Below, piece by piece: positions 61,973 through 64,000 of a stretch of 64,000 bases of DNA. Each line of letters begins with the position of its first letter. Within the stretch, counting starts at the first letter, position 1. The notes under the pieces are model-generated. The model was not told where the DNA came from. It ran no database searches and was given only the letters and a program-made list of their open reading frames with translations. The position numbers and the translations under genes were made by a program. This DNA comes from Myxococcales bacterium (GTDB lineage Bacteria; Myxococcota; UBA727; GCA-2721815): assembly GCA_002721815.1 (NCBI GenBank), contig PBLQ01000001.1, positions 96,379 to 160,378 on the forward strand, written 5' to 3'.

Positions 61973-63222
61973 TCCTCGTCTTTTGGGGGCTCGGATTCGG
62001 CTTCGGGCTCAGAATCTTGCTCTGAAGGCACCTCATTTGTTGGCCCCTCGGATGAATCCTCATCTTCTTGCGAATTGTCTTCGGGAGCCTCTGCGCTCGC
62101 CTCCTCCGATGTTTCCGCAGCCTCTTCACTGCTGGGAGCAGAAGAGGAATGGGACGTCCCGGAATCGGTCTTGGATTCACTGGTATCCCCAACAGGTTCC
62201 CCCTCATCGGTGTCATTGGGTTCGGGCTCGGGTTCATCGGGTGCATGAGCAGCCTCCCATTCCTTGCGCGTCATCCCCCCCGAAGCCACAACCACCATGG
62301 CCGCACGAATTAAGCGCTCTCCCTGTAAGTAGCCTTTGTAATATTCCTCAACCACCCAGCCTTCAGGCACCGAGTCATTTTCCACCCTTTGCACTGCTTC
62401 ATGAAAATTGGGGTCGAAAAAACTGTCCAAAGCACTGAATGAGGTGACTTCCAGTTTATTGAGCGCGGTTTGGACCGAACGAAGCGTCATGTTCACGCCT
62501 TCTAAAACTTTTTGCGCCAAGTCCCCTTGGCTGTCTTCTTGCTCGATTAAATCAATTTGAGTGGCGCGCTCTAGGTTATCAGCGACGTCAAAAAGTACTT
62601 TAAGTACCTCGTCTTGCGCGGCCTTAAATACTTCGTCTTTATCTCGGGCGACACGCTTTTTATAATTTTCAAAATTAGCTGATACGCGTACCAAGCTTTC
62701 TTTGTATTGTTCTTTTTCTTTTTTGTGATCTTTCTTTTCTTGTTCCAAACGCGAAATGGCCAAAGTCATTCGGTTCTTCTCTTTGAGCATGGCCTGCATC
62801 ACCACTTCTTCGGGGGATGGCCCTTTTTTTTCTTCAACTTCTCTCGCTTGCGGCGTTTTTTCGTTTTTCGTCGGCGATTCATCGTCTGTCACCGAAGATT
62901 CTGCATCCGCAGCGGTCGCCTCATGCTTGGGCGGTTCGGGGTCAGGCTCATCCCGTGGCTCATCGGCCTCTTCAGATGGTGACGTAACACTTGTATCCGG
63001 CCCGTTCACCACTTCGATGGCTTCCAAATCCATTTTCTCAATGTCCCAGTTGGCGGGATCGCTGGGGTCTACCGCATCGGTATCGTCAGCACCAGAAGGA
63101 ATGGCCTCTGCCGTGTCTGCTTCGGGCGCATACTTATCCACACTGGCTTCCGCCTCTTTAAACAGATCGTCCAATCCAGACATATGGATTTGATGATCTT
63201 GGTTCTTTTTGTCTTCGGTCAT
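61969..63222 (-). CDS. grpE: GrpE with long acidic extensions
   Basis: 417 residues, about twice the usual GrpE. The core (about 145-325) is normal: a long coiled coil (MLKEKNRMTLAISRLEQEKK and following), FENYKKRVARDKDEVFK, and the beta wing with FDPNFHEAVQRVENDSVPEG and VEEYYKGYLQGERLIRAAM. The N-terminal 140 and C-terminal 90 residues are low-complexity Asp/Glu/Ser/Pro tails. GrpE releases ADP from DnaK. The start has AAAGGC seven bases upstream. It heads the heat-shock group grpE-dnaK-obgE. Confidence 0.95.
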   Translation of the reverse strand: MTEDKKNQDHQIHMSGLDDLFKEAEASVDKYAPEADTAEAIPSGADDTDAVDPSDPANWDIEKMDLEAIEVVNGPDTSVTSPSEEADEPRDEPDPEPPKHEATAADAESSVTDDESPTKNEKTPQAREVEEKKGPSPEEVVMQAMLKEKNRMTLAISRLEQEKKDHKKEKEQYKESLVRVSANFENYKKRVARDKDEVFKAAQDEVLKVLFDVADNLERATQIDLIEQEDSQGDLAQKVLEGVNMTLRSVQTALNKLEVTSFSALDSFFDPNFHEAVQRVENDSVPEGWVVEEYYKGYLQGERLIRAAMVVVASGGMTRKEWEAAHAPDEPEPEPNDTDEGEPVGDTSESKTDSGTSHSSSAPSSEEAAETSEEASAEAPEDNSQEDEDSSEGPTNEVPSEQDSEPEAESEPPKDED

Positions 63223-63490
63223 GAAAAATGCCTTTGGTCAGTTAATCCTATGGATATCCAACGCCCATAATCCAGAAAATCACCTTATTTCCTTTAATTG
63301 ACAAACGAGAGGCCTACAATGGCTTTGACTCAGAGAGACTGATATTCCGCTCAAAGGCCTTAATTTGCCCTTGGAGGGGCCAAAACCTTCAAAAAAGACA
63401 AATGGGTTTTTCATTTTTTATATGTAACAGACCACGTATATTTTTTAGTATTCAACGGACTCCGCTCTAAGTGTTAGGACCTCTTTGCAA
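63223..63490. other. divergent gap between grpE and the right-edge gene
   Basis: 268 bp, AT-rich near the right end. A TTGACA (63299-63304, plus) has no -10 at proper spacing. An imperfect stem pairs GGCTTTGA with TCAAAGGCC (about 63323-63358). No RNA gene is recognised. Confidence 0.35.
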
Positions 63491-64000
63491 ATGCTTTCGA
63501 ACCTACAATTTGAATCCTTTGCTGCTTTATTAAATGGTGCGGCAACCATTCACGGCCTTGATGCTGTTCCCGCCTGGCAGAACCCAAGCCAAGGTTTCAA
63601 GGTGCTACACCCGACCTTAAGAAGCATGGGAGGTCACAACCTTGGACTTTTACTCAAAATCGGTCTGGGTGAAGAATTAGAAGCCGGGGAAAAAAAGCAA
63701 CTCCTCTTCAACTCCCTAACACGACAACAAGTGGCCCAAAAAATCCAGGTGCAGTTTTTCGATCAATCCATTCGGTTTGCTTTTGTCAAAGGAATCGCAC
63801 AAGACGCGAAATACTGGTCTAACCTACCGGCAAGAATGTATTCCGATATCGATATTTGGGTGCACCCCCATGACTTTAACGCTGCACAACAAACTGTGAT
63901 GTCATTGGGCTACGAAAAAATTCGACCCGTTCAAAAATTACCACTCACGCATTTACAAGTCCCAGCCTTGTTCTCTCAACAAGCGAACCCGAAAGTCTGT
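63491..64000 (+). CDS. nucleotidyltransferase-like protein (NTP_transf_5 type), 5' part
   Basis: 170 codons are open to the right edge; the end is outside the window. The start MLSNLQFESFAALLNGAATI has no strong ribosome site. The segment RFAFVKGIAQDAKYWS, then RMYSDIDIWVHPHDFNAAQQ and VMSLGYEKIR match the uncharacterised nucleotidyltransferase family (PF14907), in which 'lKG..l...Y......R..sDiDllV.p.d...a...l...Gy' is conserved. The DxD in SDIDIW would bind metal. Members often sit in surface-polysaccharide or lasso-peptide-like clusters, but nothing here decides the role. Confidence 0.6.
   Translation, partial: MLSNLQFESFAALLNGAATIHGLDAVPAWQNPSQGFKVLHPTLRSMGGHNLGLLLKIGLGEELEAGEKKQLLFNSLTRQQVAQKIQVQFFDQSIRFAFVKGIAQDAKYWSNLPARMYSDIDIWVHPHDFNAAQQTVMSLGYEKIRPVQKLPLTHLQVPALFSQQANPKVC

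Noticed and set aside
61693-63490. CIRCE element or sigma32 promoter for grpE/dnaK
   Set aside because: No TTAGCACTC-N9-GAGTGCTAA repeat is present and the single CTTGAA near 61800 lacks a matching -10.

Overview
The window is a dense, about 50% GC (by eye) bacterial chromosome segment with roughly 50 protein genes and no tRNA, rRNA, CRISPR array or insertion sequence that I can see. Several features point to a Gram-negative of the old 'Deltaproteobacteria' (Myxococcota, Bradymonadota or Bdellovibrionota-like). These are two proteins with Cys-x-Cys / hydrophobic / Arg-Lys tails of the MYXO-CTERM kind, many lipoproteins, a DUF6178-like gene, a CarH-type B12 photoreceptor beside carotenoid genes, and a bacterial DNA topoisomerase VI. 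The exact lineage cannot be fixed from the sequence alone.

Layout. 1-6671 (minus strand): a heme operon hemA, hemC-hemD fusion, hemL, sensor kinase, response regulator, hemE, and the first codons of hemN at the left edge. 6847-11517 (minus): top6B, top6A and a PAS plus class III cyclase-like protein. 11754-17624: glutamate dehydrogenase, a TonB-like membrane protein, peptide deformylase, an alpha/beta hydrolase and a PGRP-type amidase with a surface-sorting tail. 17774-27295: one 3173-residue lipoprotein of Ig-like, FN3 and propeller-like repeats. 27292-31447 (minus): a three-subunit biotin-dependent acyl-CoA carboxylase with crcB at its end. 31604-35673: a second Cys-tail surface protein, a DUF6178-like protein and an Ig/PKD-repeat lipoprotein.

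35960-48159 is a light and oxidative-stress island. It holds a DUF523-DUF1722 protein, an exported glutathione peroxidase, crtZ and the operon crtY-crtE-crtI-crtB-carH. Divergent from that operon run a crtC-like gene, a TIGR01777 epimerase and a class II photolyase. Three 11-bp direct repeats overlap the crtY promoter, as expected of a CarH operator. 48156-53629 (minus) is a complete ISC iron-sulfur operon, headed by a Cys-rich MerR-family regulator instead of IscR. 53747-55676 holds atpD-atpC alone. 55837-58784 holds priA and a small S24/S26 peptidase. 58735-63222 (minus) holds grpE, dnaK and obgE. A truncated nucleotidyltransferase-like gene starts at 63491.

The genome is very compact. Seven of the eight convergent gene pairs overlap at their 3' ends (four by exactly 4 nt), leaving no room for ordinary terminators. 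Many operon genes are coupled through ATGA or TAATG junctions.
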